Below, one piece after another: positions 1-8,207 of a DNA stretch of 31,315 bases. The notes beneath the pieces were generated by a model. The model did not search any database and was not told the origin of the DNA. It was given only the letters and a program-made list of their open reading frames with translations. How positions within the stretch are numbered: the stretch's first letter is position 1; each line of letters opens with the position of its first letter. The translations under genes were made by a program, and so were the position numbers. Source of the DNA: an uncultured Planctomycetales bacterium (GTDB lineage Bacteria; Planctomycetota; Planctomycetia; Pirellulales; S012-138); contig CALJLD010000196.1 in NCBI GenBank assembly GCA_937982665.1, positions 1 to 31,315 on the forward strand, read 5' to 3'.

Positions 1-1219
1 ATGGGTTGCCCGGTGCATCGGCCGACATCGATAGCGGATTGTTTGTTTCCGCCGCAACCATGGCATCCATTGCACTTGCAGTCGCAGCGGGAGCCGTCGC
101 AATGGCATTAGAATTCAGATTCTGCAGGCCGTCCTCCTTGGCGACATAAGTCAGGTCGTGCTTGTTCAGCAGTGCATGAATTGACCCCAGTGCTGCGTAT
201 AGTCCTTCGTTATCTGCTGGATCAGCTGCATTACAAATGCCAATCAACCGACCTTCGGCATCAAACAGTCCGCCGCCGGAACGCCCTTGCTTGGGTTGGC
301 CGGAGGCTTGAATGTTGGGCGGGCCTAGATACTTATCAATCGATGTGACTTGTCCTGTCCAAACGGTGGGGTCATCGCCGCCGGAGCAACCAACTGAGAA
401 GATCGGCTGGCCGACTTGCGCGTTGTACGACGCCAGGCCAACGGGAGCCACCTGTTGTGGAGTTTCCGTCTCCATCACTAAAAGGGCAACGTCGCGGTCC
501 AGGTCATAGTCCAGCAATTGCACCGGCACGCCATGTCGATTGTCCTGACCAAACAGATCAAGCGTCAGCTTGCCGCGACCTTGAGAGTCTCGGAACAAGT
601 GGGCGCATGTCAGGATCAGAGCCTTACCTTGAGTTTGATGAATGATGGTTCCGGTGCCGTAGGAATGTCCGTCAGGGTCTTGAACTTTGATTCGTACGGT
701 TGCGGCTAAGAGTTGTTGATCGATCGATCCAGCTGACCCTGCGCTTGCAGCATTTCCCGTCATGCCGGCAGGTTGCTGCGCCGCTCTGCCAAACCCAGGC
801 GTACTGGCGCCTCGCGCTTGCGAGAAGGGATCATCGGGCGATTGTCCGGCAAACGTTGCTTGACCGGCCGGCGCTCGGGGAGACGCATTCATGTTGCCGG
901 AAGCCGTGGCGTTTCCGGCCATGGCCATCATCTGTTGCAAGCGGCCTGAGCTGACTACGCCCAACTCGCGGGCGACTTCCTTCCCGTTAACCAGCATTAC
1001 AAAGCAGGGAATGGACGAGACGCCAAAGCGTTGAGCCAGGGCGCGGTTTTGATCGATATCCACTTGGCGAATGGGATACCCAGCGGCGGCCAATTGGTGC
1101 ACAACGGGGGCCACCTGCTGACACGGTCCGCACCAGGGCGCGGTGAAATCCAAAAGGACGGTTTCGTTCCCCTGGCCCAGAGTCGCCAGCGTCAGCAGCA
1201 GTGCTTGCATTGTCGCCAT
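1..1219 (-). CDS. Thioredoxin / trypsin-like serine protease fusion (3' end outside window)
   Basis: The reading frame is open from an ATG at 1219 to the window edge (at least 406 residues), so the C-terminus is missing. An excellent ribosome site, AAGGAGGGAACG, sits directly before the ATG. Residues 20-100 form a thioredoxin fold with the redox motif WCGPC at 29-33 and a cis-proline motif (SIP, Pro71). A Gly/Ala/Gln/Ser-rich linker covers about 101-165. Residues 168-360 look like a chymotrypsin-fold protease: TCAH (His207), DRDVALL (Asp243) and GRSGGGL (Ser314) fit the triad, and Ser314 lies in an RSGGG variant of the usual NSGGP. The N-terminus is only a short hydrophobic stretch (ALLLTLATLG), so export is uncertain. 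A role in redox-linked protein quality control is inference. Domain assignment is firm; substrate is unknown. Confidence 0.85.
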   Translation of the reverse strand, partial: MATMQALLLTLATLGQGNETVLLDFTAPWCGPCQQVAPVVHQLAAAGYPIRQVDIDQNRALAQRFGVSSIPCFVMLVNGKEVARELGVVSSGRLQQMMAMAGNATASGNMNASPRAPAGQATFAGQSPDDPFSQARGASTPGFGRAAQQPAGMTGNAASAGSAGSIDQQLLAATVRIKVQDPDGHSYGTGTIIHQTQGKALILTCAHLFRDSQGRGKLTLDLFGQDNRHGVPVQLLDYDLDRDVALLVMETETPQQVAPVGLASYNAQVGQPIFSVGCSGGDDPTVWTGQVTSIDKYLGPPNIQASGQPKQGRSGGGLFDAEGRLIGICNAADPADNEGLYAALGSIHALLNKHDLTYVAKEDGLQNLNSNAIATAPAATASAMDAMVAAETNNPLSMSADAPGNP

Positions 1220-1533
1220 CGTTCCCTCCTTGGAAGCGAATTGGCACAGGCGACAGTTGCATCAATTTGCAAGAACTGCCAAAAGCCTGTGGGCGTTCTT
1301 TCAAAGACCTGAGCTGCCGAAATCGGCATGCGTCAGGACAAGAAACGGCTTCGCACACGCAATCAACAATGTGATTTGGGTCATGAGGTGTGCGATGCAG
1401 TGCGACATCCTTGCCGCTTGTTTCTACGAGATGGCTAATGCATAACGCGCGCCGTAGAATTCACAAAGAGCGGAATGTTCCGCAACAGTTGGCACGGCAG
1501 CAAAGACAGCATGTGCCACATTCGGACCGGCAC
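1220..1533. other. Intergenic region upstream of the thioredoxin-protease gene
   Basis: No convincing gene is seen on either strand. The region must carry the promoter of the minus-strand thioredoxin-protease gene, but no clear -35/-10 pair stands out. A perfect 14-base palindrome, GCGGAATGTTCCGC, lies at 1470-1483, about 50 bases after the stop of the membrane-protein gene that ends at 1534. It could be a weak hairpin end for that operon or a protein-binding site; there is no T-run. Confidence 0.4.
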
Positions 1534-2019
1534 TTATCCCTGCGGTGCCTCTCCGTTGGCTAAGTCGATCAATTTTCTCATTTCGGATTCTGAGACGCCC
1601 ATTATTCCGACGCGAACATGCGCACGTAGCTCTTTGCTTGCCGCGACGTTGTCAAAGACGAGCATAATCCAGCCAAGCGCAGGAACGGCAGCAATCAAAG
1701 TGCCCAGAAAGACATCTCCGGGGCTCTTTCGCATCGCGCTTAGCAATCGATGGGCACCCACCGCTTGCAACAATCCCATAATAGCCAACCCGGACAACGT
1801 GATGTAGAAGTATGGGCCATCTGGCATTAGCGACATCTCATGCCCGACGGTTGTAACCAGCGAACCAGTACCGGCGTGCAAGATCGCGCAAAAAAGTATG
1901 ATCCAGCACAGGTCATTCTGCGCCTTGGCAACGTTGACCAACCGCTTTGCCTCTCGCTGTGTTTCAGCCGAGACCTGAATAACTGGTGGCGCTATTATCA
2001 CTCGTGGGTTGTTGTTCAT
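1534..2019 (-). CDS. Small multi-pass membrane protein, unknown function
   Basis: 161 residues starting MNNNPRVIIAPPV. A polar N-terminal 35 residues is followed by about three hydrophobic segments: near 38-60 (CWIILFCAILHAG), 72-92 (YITLSGLAIMGLL) and 104-128 (FLGTLIAAVPALGWIMLVF). The C-terminal tail is charged. A purine-rich stretch AGGAAAGGGGAG lies about 12 bases before the ATG. It sits 45 bases downstream of hisH on the same strand and is probably co-transcribed with it. I do not recognise the family. Hydrophobic pattern and clean start support a real inner-membrane protein; no enzymatic motif is visible. Confidence 0.7.
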   Translation of the reverse strand: MNNNPRVIIAPPVIQVSAETQREAKRLVNVAKAQNDLCWIILFCAILHAGTGSLVTTVGHEMSLMPDGPYFYITLSGLAIMGLLQAVGAHRLLSAMRKSPGDVFLGTLIAAVPALGWIMLVFDNVAASKELRAHVRVGIMGVSESEMRKLIDLANGEAPQG

Positions 2020-2064
2020 TGCGTTGCAATGCTCCCCTTTCCTGCGTTGCCGTAATGCGATGCC

Positions 2065-2676
2065 CTAAAGTGCCGCGAAGTTCTGCAAGATCCTCAATCC
2101 ATTGCGCTGACTTTTCTCCGGATGAAACTGCGTGGCGAAAAGATTGCCTACGCGAATGGCAGCGGTGAACGGTTCAGGATAAGAGGCTTCAGCGGCGATC
2201 ACATCTGGGTCATCGGGCACAACATAATACGAATGGACGAAGTAGACGTGAGCCTCTTCGTTAAGGCCCGCGAAGACCGGCGAGTCACCGCGGAAGTGCA
2301 GTTGGTTCCAACCCATATGCGGCACTTTGTATTCCCGCGGCACGTCAAACTTGACGCATTTGCCCGGCACAATTCCGAGCCCTTGGTATTCGCCGTCTTC
2401 GTAACTAACGTCAAACAGGAGTTGCAAGCCCAAACAGATGCCCAAGAAAGGCTTGCGTGCGGCAATGTGAGCCTTGATCGGTTCGTCAAAACCAAGCTCG
2501 CGCACTTCGCTGATGGCATCGCGAAAAGCGCCCACACCAGGCAGTACCAGCTTGTCAGCGTTGGCGATTTCTTCTGCATCGCTGGTGATGAGGACTTCGT
2601 AGCCCACTCGCGCGAAGCCTCTTTCTACGCTGCGAAGGTTGCCCATCCCGTAATCGATAACCGCGATCTTGCTCAT
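2065..2676 (-). CDS. hisH: Imidazole glycerol phosphate synthase, glutamine amidotransferase subunit HisH
   Basis: 203 residues, the normal HisH length. It starts MSKIAVIDYGMGNLRSVERG, the family's hallmark N-terminus. The class-I amidotransferase triad is complete: Cys81 in GICLGLQLLF, and His185 and Glu187 in TQFHPEKSQ. PGVGAF and HMGWN motifs are also present. By family knowledge it hydrolyses glutamine and passes ammonia to HisF, which forms imidazole glycerol phosphate and AICAR in histidine synthesis. Its ATG lies 6 bases after the stop of the NagB/PIG-L fusion gene, so the two are very likely co-transcribed. No hisF or other his gene is in the window, so hisH here is detached from a his operon. 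Confidence 0.95.
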   Translation of the reverse strand: MSKIAVIDYGMGNLRSVERGFARVGYEVLITSDAEEIANADKLVLPGVGAFRDAISEVRELGFDEPIKAHIAARKPFLGICLGLQLLFDVSYEDGEYQGLGIVPGKCVKFDVPREYKVPHMGWNQLHFRGDSPVFAGLNEEAHVYFVHSYYVVPDDPDVIAAEASYPEPFTAAIRVGNLFATQFHPEKSQRNGLRILQNFAAL

Positions 2677-2682
2677 CTTGTC

Positions 2683-4581
2683 CTAGAGCGGAATGCCCTT
2701 CCAACGCACGAACGCTTCCAGCGCGTAATACTCCGGCAGCCCAATCTGATTGTAAACATCGGCCGTGTGTCGGTTACGCTCCTCAGCCCGCTGCCAGAAT
2801 TCGCGTCGGTCTGTTCCTGGGAATAACGCGGAATCTTTCTGTGACTCGTGTCGGAAGATGGCCGCTTTCTTGCGTTCCAGATCACGCGGACTCAGCGGAA
2901 CCGCGATTTCAATCTCATGTGCCGGCCATTCCTGCCAGGCACCGCGATAGAGCAGAGCTTCCGGCCTGTTGCCGGATTCGCTTTCAATCTCTGTCAATGC
3001 GGACAGAATTGCTTGAGCGCAAACTCGGTGAGTGCCATGCGGATCGGAAAGATCACCGGCAATATAAACCTGCGACGGATTAACTGACTCAATCAACTCG
3101 CGGACAATGCGAACATCCTCTGGCCCAATCGGATTCTTCTCGATTGTCCCTGTGCGATAGAACGGCAGATCCAGGAAGTGCAGGTTGGCTTCGTCGCAGC
3201 CGCAGACCTTCGCACCGGCCTTGGCTTCGCTCCAGCGGATGAGACTCTTGATCTTGAGCACGTCTTCCACATCAGGCTGGCCTGCGGTCTTGTTGTTAAG
3301 GGCCGCCAGCACACGGTTTTCCACAACCGGACTCTTGTCATCATCGATGCCGAAGAGGCGGTTGAATTCGGCCACAAGATCGGCGATCCGCTGAGCATCA
3401 TGATCAAAAACGGCGATGTTGCCGCTGGTCATATACGCGACATGCACATCATGGCCATCTTCCACCAGCCGAATCAGCGTACCACCCATGCTGATGACAT
3501 CGTCATCCGGGTGAGGGCTAAAGCAGATGATTCGCTTCTTGTCTTTGCCGGCCGGGTGATAGTTGATGGTATCCATCATCCAACGGAACACCCTGTGCGA
3601 AACCTCCCCTGCTGGGCCTTGCTCACGAAGGATCTGGTACAGGTGGTGCTCGCGATAGTCCTCATCGTCCAGTTTGAGCAGTGCCTTGTTCGTTTGCTCG
3701 GCCAGCCAGAGTACAGCTCGTTTCATCAATGAGTCCGACAACTCGACATTACCCAACAGCCAAGGAGTGGCCACGGCTGTAAGTTGTGCCGCAGCGGCCG
3801 GGTCTAGCAAGAACTTAACGTCCGGGTGTTCTCGCAGATAACTGGCCGGGACGCGTTCCGTTACGGGACCTTCGGCCGCTTCATGCACAATTGCCGCTTT
3901 GTGTTCGCCCAACGCCATCAGGATAATCTTGCGAGCATCCAGAATGGTGCCCACGCCCATGGTAAGCGCTTGCGTGGGAACGTTGACTTCGCCAAAGAAG
4001 TCACTGGCCGCGTCCATGCGTGTGACGGGATCAAGCGTCACCAATTGTGTGCGGTCATCGCGTCCGGAGTAAGGCTCATTGAAACCAATGTGGCCGTCCC
4101 GCCCGATACCCAGCAGCATCAGATCAATGCCGCCAGCTTGTTCGATCTTCTCTTCATACGCACGGCAGTGGGTATCGACATTCGCCTGCGGCACGGTCCC
4201 GTCCGGGATATGCACATTCTCCGCGCGAACGTTCACATGCTTGAAGAACATCTCGTGCATAAAATAGTGGTAGCTCTGGATGTCATCCGGCTGCAGACCG
4301 AAATACTCATCCAGGTTGAACGTAATCACGTTCGAGAAATCCAGTCCTTCCTCTTGATGCATGCGAATTAGCTCGCGATAGACACCCACCGGCGTGCTGC
4401 CAGTTGGCAAACCCAACACGGCATGTTGCCCAAACGAATTCCGGCTGCGGATCAGGCTGGCGATCTCCTGCGCCACGCTGCGAGCAAGATCAACGTTGGA
4501 ATCGAACACGTAGCAGGGAATCTTGGTCCGCGTCACTCGCCGCGGAGCCATGGCTTTAGGGCTCTGAATCGCTGAAACCAT
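2683..4581 (-). CDS. Glucosamine-6-phosphate deaminase (NagB)-like / PIG-L deacetylase fusion
   Basis: 632 residues with two enzyme domains. Residues 20-275 are NagB-like: GLPTGSTPVGVYREL (57-71), FNLDEYFGL with Asp91, and GIGRDGHIGFNEP with Asp162, His164 and Glu169. These match the catalytic Asp/Asp/His/Glu set of GlcN6P deaminases, so this half looks active. Residues 350-630 are a PIG-L/LmbE zinc deacetylase: SPHPDDD (355-361) and DPHGTHRVC (513-521) supply the expected metal ligands. By family knowledge NagB converts GlcN6P to Fru6P plus ammonia, and PIG-L enzymes N-deacetylate GlcNAc-type substrates. The fusion suggests coupled deacetylation and deamination of an amino sugar (inference). 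It heads the hisH operon; a palindrome lies upstream at 4691-4707. The start at 4581 gives an about 20-residue leader before the NagB fold; Met11 is an alternative. Confidence 0.92.
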   Translation of the reverse strand: MVSAIQSPKAMAPRRVTRTKIPCYVFDSNVDLARSVAQEIASLIRSRNSFGQHAVLGLPTGSTPVGVYRELIRMHQEEGLDFSNVITFNLDEYFGLQPDDIQSYHYFMHEMFFKHVNVRAENVHIPDGTVPQANVDTHCRAYEEKIEQAGGIDLMLLGIGRDGHIGFNEPYSGRDDRTQLVTLDPVTRMDAASDFFGEVNVPTQALTMGVGTILDARKIILMALGEHKAAIVHEAAEGPVTERVPASYLREHPDVKFLLDPAAAAQLTAVATPWLLGNVELSDSLMKRAVLWLAEQTNKALLKLDDEDYREHHLYQILREQGPAGEVSHRVFRWMMDTINYHPAGKDKKRIICFSPHPDDDVISMGGTLIRLVEDGHDVHVAYMTSGNIAVFDHDAQRIADLVAEFNRLFGIDDDKSPVVENRVLAALNNKTAGQPDVEDVLKIKSLIRWSEAKAGAKVCGCDEANLHFLDLPFYRTGTIEKNPIGPEDVRIVRELIESVNPSQVYIAGDLSDPHGTHRVCAQAILSALTEIESESGNRPEALLYRGAWQEWPAHEIEIAVPLSPRDLERKKAAIFRHESQKDSALFPGTDRREFWQRAEERNRHTADVYNQIGLPEYYALEAFVRWKGIPL

Positions 4582-4613
4582 TGCAAACTCGTGCAGAACG
4601 TCTGTCTATGAAT

Positions 4614-4640
4614 AGGAACCGCTCACGACAAGCGGTCCCT
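4614..4640. repeat. Imperfect inverted repeat upstream of the NagB/PIG-L gene
   Basis: AGGAACCGCT at 4614-4623 and AGCGGTCCCT at 4631-4640 form a 10-base inverted repeat with one mismatch and a 7-base spacer. It lies 33 bases upstream of the fusion gene's ATG on the minus strand, so it could be an operator or a leader hairpin. Only the symmetry is seen; no known regulator is recognised. Confidence 0.4.
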
Positions 4641-4690
4641 GCATTATGTCACAGACGCTCTACGCACGCTATTCGCTGCGTGCGCGCATT

Positions 4691-4707
4691 CACGTGAAAT
4701 TCACGTG
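4691..4707. promoter_or_regulatory. Perfect palindrome, candidate operator of the NagB/PIG-L-hisH operon
   Basis: CACGTGAA at 4691-4698 and TTCACGTG at 4700-4707 are perfect inverted arms around one base. CACGTG is itself a palindrome and occurs twice. The site is about 110 bases upstream of the ATG at 4581, within the 202-base gap before the next gene, which fits a transcription-factor dimer site. The regulator is not known. Confidence 0.4.
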
Positions 4708-4783
4708 TGCAATGGGCTGTTCCTAGCGAACAGATAAGCCAGACAACATGCCAATCCCCAACGCCACCCTACAATCGCTCAAG

Positions 4784-6514
4784 CTATTCTTCTTCCGCAC
4801 TGGCAGGCGTGCCAGCCCCACGAATCTGCTGAGTAATCTCCTTGGCGTTGAACGGCCAGGCATACCAGGAGAAATAGAGCCGATCCTCAAGCGGGTCATA
4901 ACCTTCGCCGAAGAGATGCCGAAAAACAAACCGGAAAGAGTTCACCGGTGTAATCTCCGGATAAAGTTCGTCTTGCCAATCCTGCGGTACGTAATACGCA
5001 TTCAAGATCGCCGTTCGTTCGCGGACGAGATCTGGCTGGGTGCGGGCGGCAATGCCCGGCTTTCTTTGTGAGGCCGAACCGTGATCCGATTGCAAGATAA
5101 TAATTGGCGGCCGATCCGACTTCGCGATGATCTCATCGCAGACCTCGCGAATCCGCAAGCTGGCATACTCAAGTTGAGCCAGATAAGACGCCTTGTCATG
5201 CCAAGGGTTGGCTTCGCCTTCTTCTCGGTCGAAGTCAAGTTCCGGCGACATGTCGGTCCGCCGGTTGCCTTCGGAGTCAAACACATAGGGGTGATGTGGC
5301 AAAATGAAATGGGCGAATGCAAACGTCGGAGCAGGGTCGTCAGGTACTTCGCGCAGCTTGTCAAACATCAACTCGTGAGCATCGGCCGCTTGAGGAGCCA
5401 ATGGCCGTAGTGCGGTTGTTCTCAGGAAGACGCCGATAAATTCTCGCTGCATAAAGTCCGGCTTCAGCGTGTACGTCACATCGGCATAGCCGGATTCCTG
5501 AGTCGCGCACCAATTGGTCGCAAAGTGCACAATGCGATAGCCCCGCTCTTTCAACTCCGCAGCCACACGGTTGTTGCTTGTCAAATCGATCATTGGGCCG
5601 TACTTGGTATTCCAGCGGCCGTGCTTGGCAAACTCCGCGTCCAAAAACCGCATGTTCAACGCCGAAGGCAGAGAAAGAATCGTCATGGGATAATTACAGC
5701 AGGCGGCATCCGCCACATAGAACCCACGATCGCGTAGCGAATTGAGGTACCCGGAGTTGTCGTAGTCAAAAAACTCTTGCAGGATGTCCTCGCGCGCGTA
5801 GCCGTCCAAAATGATGTAGTAAATGTCCGGCAGTTCGTCTGCACTTACCGCAGTCGATACGCGAGCCACCGGAGAAACTGCAGTCTCAAACGACGCTTGC
5901 ACAACTCCAGAGTTCTCGGCGTTCGCTTCCGAATCGTTTCCCGCATTCGGTTTTCTGTCCGAATTCTTCTTTGTTTCGGCCGCTTCTTTGGCTTGCTCGG
6001 CCCGGTGTGCCTCTATCCTGCGTTGGTCTTTCCGGAAGTGTTTGTACTCGTGCACAAAGTTCCGCGCGGAAATGCCAAAGATGATCGCAGCGAAGAGTGC
6101 CGCAAAACTCGTAAACCTTTGCAGGGAAACTTTCGTGCGCCGCAGCCAGGCGAGCCCCACAATGGCTAACAACCCATAGACCGCGTAAAGCGGATAGAGC
6201 AGGGCGCGGATTTGCCCCCAATCGAACGACTCCCACAGCAGGTCGAACACTCTGCCAAAGGTGAAGAACAACAAAAGCAGCCACATCGTTCCGGTGGCAA
6301 CCTTTTGGCCATTCCGCAAGAAGCAATACAATCCCGCAAAAATAATCGCGGCTAGTCCAACACAGCCAAGCACGGCAATCGTCGTCGATCGCGAATCGAT
6401 GTCGTGACTGTTCTCCGCCGCCATGTGTAACGCCGGAACGGCCGCCAGCAATAGCGGATATACGAACAGCAGCTTCGAATTCGCGATGCGTTGCGAGAGT
6501 TTGGGTCGGTTCAT
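4784..6514 (-). CDS. Membrane-bound sulfatase-like (alkaline phosphatase superfamily) protein
   Basis: 576 residues. About five hydrophobic segments fill residues 12-150 (around 15-31, 46-66, 77-94, 104-124 and 136-150). A charged, Glu/Lys/Asn-rich linker (155-225) leads to an extracytoplasmic catalytic domain. Family signatures are IILDGYARED (first metal Asp237), HFILPHHPY (402-410) and LQSDHGS (Asp477, His478). The nucleophile region reads CCNYPMTILSLPSALN; there is no sulfatase CxPxR motif, so Thr278 is the likely nucleophile. That argues for a phosphotransferase or phosphodiesterase-type reaction on an envelope polymer rather than a formylglycine sulfatase (inference). Its ATG overlaps the TGA of the upstream methyltransferase gene by ATGA, showing translational coupling. 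Confidence 0.82.
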   Translation of the reverse strand: MNRPKLSQRIANSKLLFVYPLLLAAVPALHMAAENSHDIDSRSTTIAVLGCVGLAAIIFAGLYCFLRNGQKVATGTMWLLLLFFTFGRVFDLLWESFDWGQIRALLYPLYAVYGLLAIVGLAWLRRTKVSLQRFTSFAALFAAIIFGISARNFVHEYKHFRKDQRRIEAHRAEQAKEAAETKKNSDRKPNAGNDSEANAENSGVVQASFETAVSPVARVSTAVSADELPDIYYIILDGYAREDILQEFFDYDNSGYLNSLRDRGFYVADAACCNYPMTILSLPSALNMRFLDAEFAKHGRWNTKYGPMIDLTSNNRVAAELKERGYRIVHFATNWCATQESGYADVTYTLKPDFMQREFIGVFLRTTALRPLAPQAADAHELMFDKLREVPDDPAPTFAFAHFILPHHPYVFDSEGNRRTDMSPELDFDREEGEANPWHDKASYLAQLEYASLRIREVCDEIIAKSDRPPIIILQSDHGSASQRKPGIAARTQPDLVRERTAILNAYYVPQDWQDELYPEITPVNSFRFVFRHLFGEGYDPLEDRLYFSWYAWPFNAKEITQQIRGAGTPASAEEE

Positions 6515-7986
6515 TTTCGTTCGAGCAGGTAAAGCGTCCGCTGCATTCCGGGGATTTGAACGCAGCCGGAGATTGAGAACTCTTGTTGAAACGCGGCTTC
6601 AAAGCCCGCTTGCGAGTAGTCCGAGAACACATCCTCGCGGGCGGATAGCAACCGTTGAACTTGCGAATCTTCCTTGGGAACAAATTCCACAATCAGTGAC
6701 TTGCCCAACCGTGCGGCGAAGCGGCTGATGTGGCCCAGCGGCACATTCGCGCCGATGGCCAAATGATGGATCAGTCCCAGCATTAACACGCAATCCACGT
6801 TGGCTCGTTTCGCACGCCGTACCAGGGAGTGACGTTCCTCGTGCGCCCAGCCCAAGCCCGGCGTAGGATTCGTCAGGTCCAATACTAGCGGCAGAATGCG
6901 CTCTTCGTTGGCTTCGCGCGTCGCCATATAGGCGGCTTGCACGCAGTTGTGGTCAAAGTCCCAAGCAACAGTCTTAGCGCCCAGGTTGGCGGCAATCCGG
7001 CTGAACTCGCCGTTGTTCGCTCCCAGGTCCCAAACCACTTTGGGTGACAACTCGCGGAGCAGGTCATTGACCATCGCCTGCTTGGCGGAAAACGAATCTT
7101 CGCTGTAATTCAGCATCGATTCGTAATAGGCCGACCACGTCGAACGGCTTTTCGGCAATCGCAATCCGGCAACCGTGGATTCCAGGTGATCCAGCATCTG
7201 CGCCAGCCGTTTTTGACTCAGCGTCCAGTTGCCACTTCGGACCTTTGACGTTCCGGCGGATGCGTGTATTCGCAAGGAACGCGCGTGGGCGTGCAAGTGC
7301 AGACCAAGTCCCAGTTGCAGCCGTGTTCTCCAGGGGAGCAACTTCGCAGCCAGGTTCAGATCAATCCCATCAATGTGTGACCATGAGAGCCGATTGAGCG
7401 CCGGGTCCACTTTCGCCATCAACGCCAACGGCCCCAAAAAATGCTGACAGAACTGTCGATACGCGACCCAAGGGCTGCCGGGCGTGTAGCGTTCGAACGA
7501 GAGTGTATCGATCAATGCCCATTTGCCCAGACGCGGCTGTACGTTGAAAGCGCTGGCATCGCGGAGCGTCATGCCGTGCTGGAGGGCAATCCGCTGCATC
7601 TTCAGCATGGCCAATGCCGCATCTTGTAATTGGCCAAAGCACCACTCGTACGGGTAGCTGAAGAAATCGATTTGCTCCGGGCGCAGAATCCGATGCGCGC
7701 GTTCGGCATCGAAAACCGGCTCGGCGACTTCCCCATGCGGAAGCATCAACCCGGCGCCAACAAGTTCTTCGTATAAGCCGGAACTGTTGAGCAGATCATA
7801 GTTGTCCGCGAACGTCTGATTGACCTGTCGAAAGACTTCACCATCGCGCGCAAACACGCATCCCGCGGAATCGCGCCAGGAAGCGGTATCGCGGTCCAAA
7901 TGACAATTCGCGCGCGCGCTTTCAGTAGCATGCCGATTTCCGGCAAGTGTCAACGCGGACTTTCCCTCGCGCTGGTCAAAATGCAT
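6511..7986 (-). CDS. NoeA-like SAM-dependent methyltransferase with kinase-fold-like N-terminal half
   Basis: I chose the ATG at 7986 (491 residues, MHFDQREGKS...) because a G-run (TTGGGGGGATGAA) sits directly in front of it. The open frame runs upstream to 8145 but would overlap the neighbouring small gene. The N-terminal half contains LRDASAFNVQ (141-150) and ALIDTLSF (157-164), which resemble the catalytic loop and DFG-type loop of kinase-fold proteins. The C-terminal half is a Rossmann methyltransferase with motif I at DLGANNG (320-326) and a following acidic WDFD. The overall architecture resembles nodulation-protein NoeA-like methyltransferases. Gene order with the YLDP peptide and sulfatase-like protein suggests modification of a surface polymer (inference). 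Start 53 codons upstream is possible but less likely. Confidence 0.8.
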   Translation of the reverse strand: MHFDQREGKSALTLAGNRHATESARANCHLDRDTASWRDSAGCVFARDGEVFRQVNQTFADNYDLLNSSGLYEELVGAGLMLPHGEVAEPVFDAERAHRILRPEQIDFFSYPYEWCFGQLQDAALAMLKMQRIALQHGMTLRDASAFNVQPRLGKWALIDTLSFERYTPGSPWVAYRQFCQHFLGPLALMAKVDPALNRLSWSHIDGIDLNLAAKLLPWRTRLQLGLGLHLHAHARSLRIHASAGTSKVRSGNWTLSQKRLAQMLDHLESTVAGLRLPKSRSTWSAYYESMLNYSEDSFSAKQAMVNDLLRELSPKVVWDLGANNGEFSRIAANLGAKTVAWDFDHNCVQAAYMATREANEERILPLVLDLTNPTPGLGWAHEERHSLVRRAKRANVDCVLMLGLIHHLAIGANVPLGHISRFAARLGKSLIVEFVPKEDSQVQRLLSAREDVFSDYSQAGFEAAFQQEFSISGCVQIPGMQRTLYLLERK

Positions 7987-8045
7987 TTCATCCCCCCAAG
8001 GATGCGGCCAGATTTGGCGCATTGCCAATGCCGCAACTAAATGCG

Positions 8046-8207
8046 TTACTTGGCCCGCTGGAATACGCGGCTTAAGAACGCAAACGGCCGGAAAAGAACA
8101 CGGCGAAAGAAAAACGCGCCGCTGGCGGCGATCGCAACCAGGCATTGCACAGCCAAAGAACCGGACATCGGATCCAGATAGGCCAAGATGTTGTCGAAGG
8201 CGAGCAT
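8046..8207 (-). CDS. Small membrane protein with YLDP..SGS motif
   Basis: 53 residues from the ATG at 8207, preceded by GGAAGGAG with a 9-base spacer. That makes this start better than the ATG at 8258, which would give 70 residues. The sequence has AYLDPMSGSLAVQ, then a single hydrophobic helix (CLVAIAASGAFFF), then an Arg-rich tail (RRVLFRPFAFLSRVFQRAK). From memory, very short proteins with a YLDPGSGS-type motif and one helix recur in bacterial genomes beside sulfatase-like and methyltransferase genes; their function is not established. It is the first gene of the module: the methyltransferase start lies 59 bases after its stop. It probably sits in the inner membrane with its Arg-rich tail in the cytoplasm. 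Confidence 0.72.
   Translation of the reverse strand: MLAFDNILAYLDPMSGSLAVQCLVAIAASGAFFFRRVLFRPFAFLSRVFQRAK

Noticed and set aside
987..1358. Open frame of 123 codons, minus strand
   Set aside because: Overlaps the thioredoxin-protease gene in another frame; the latter has the ribosome site, WCGPC and the protease triad, whereas this frame has Arg/Pro-rich shadow composition.
2122..2826. 234-codon plus-strand frame antisense to hisH
   Set aside because: It lies opposite hisH, whose motifs are unmistakable; no ribosome site and no recognisable domain.
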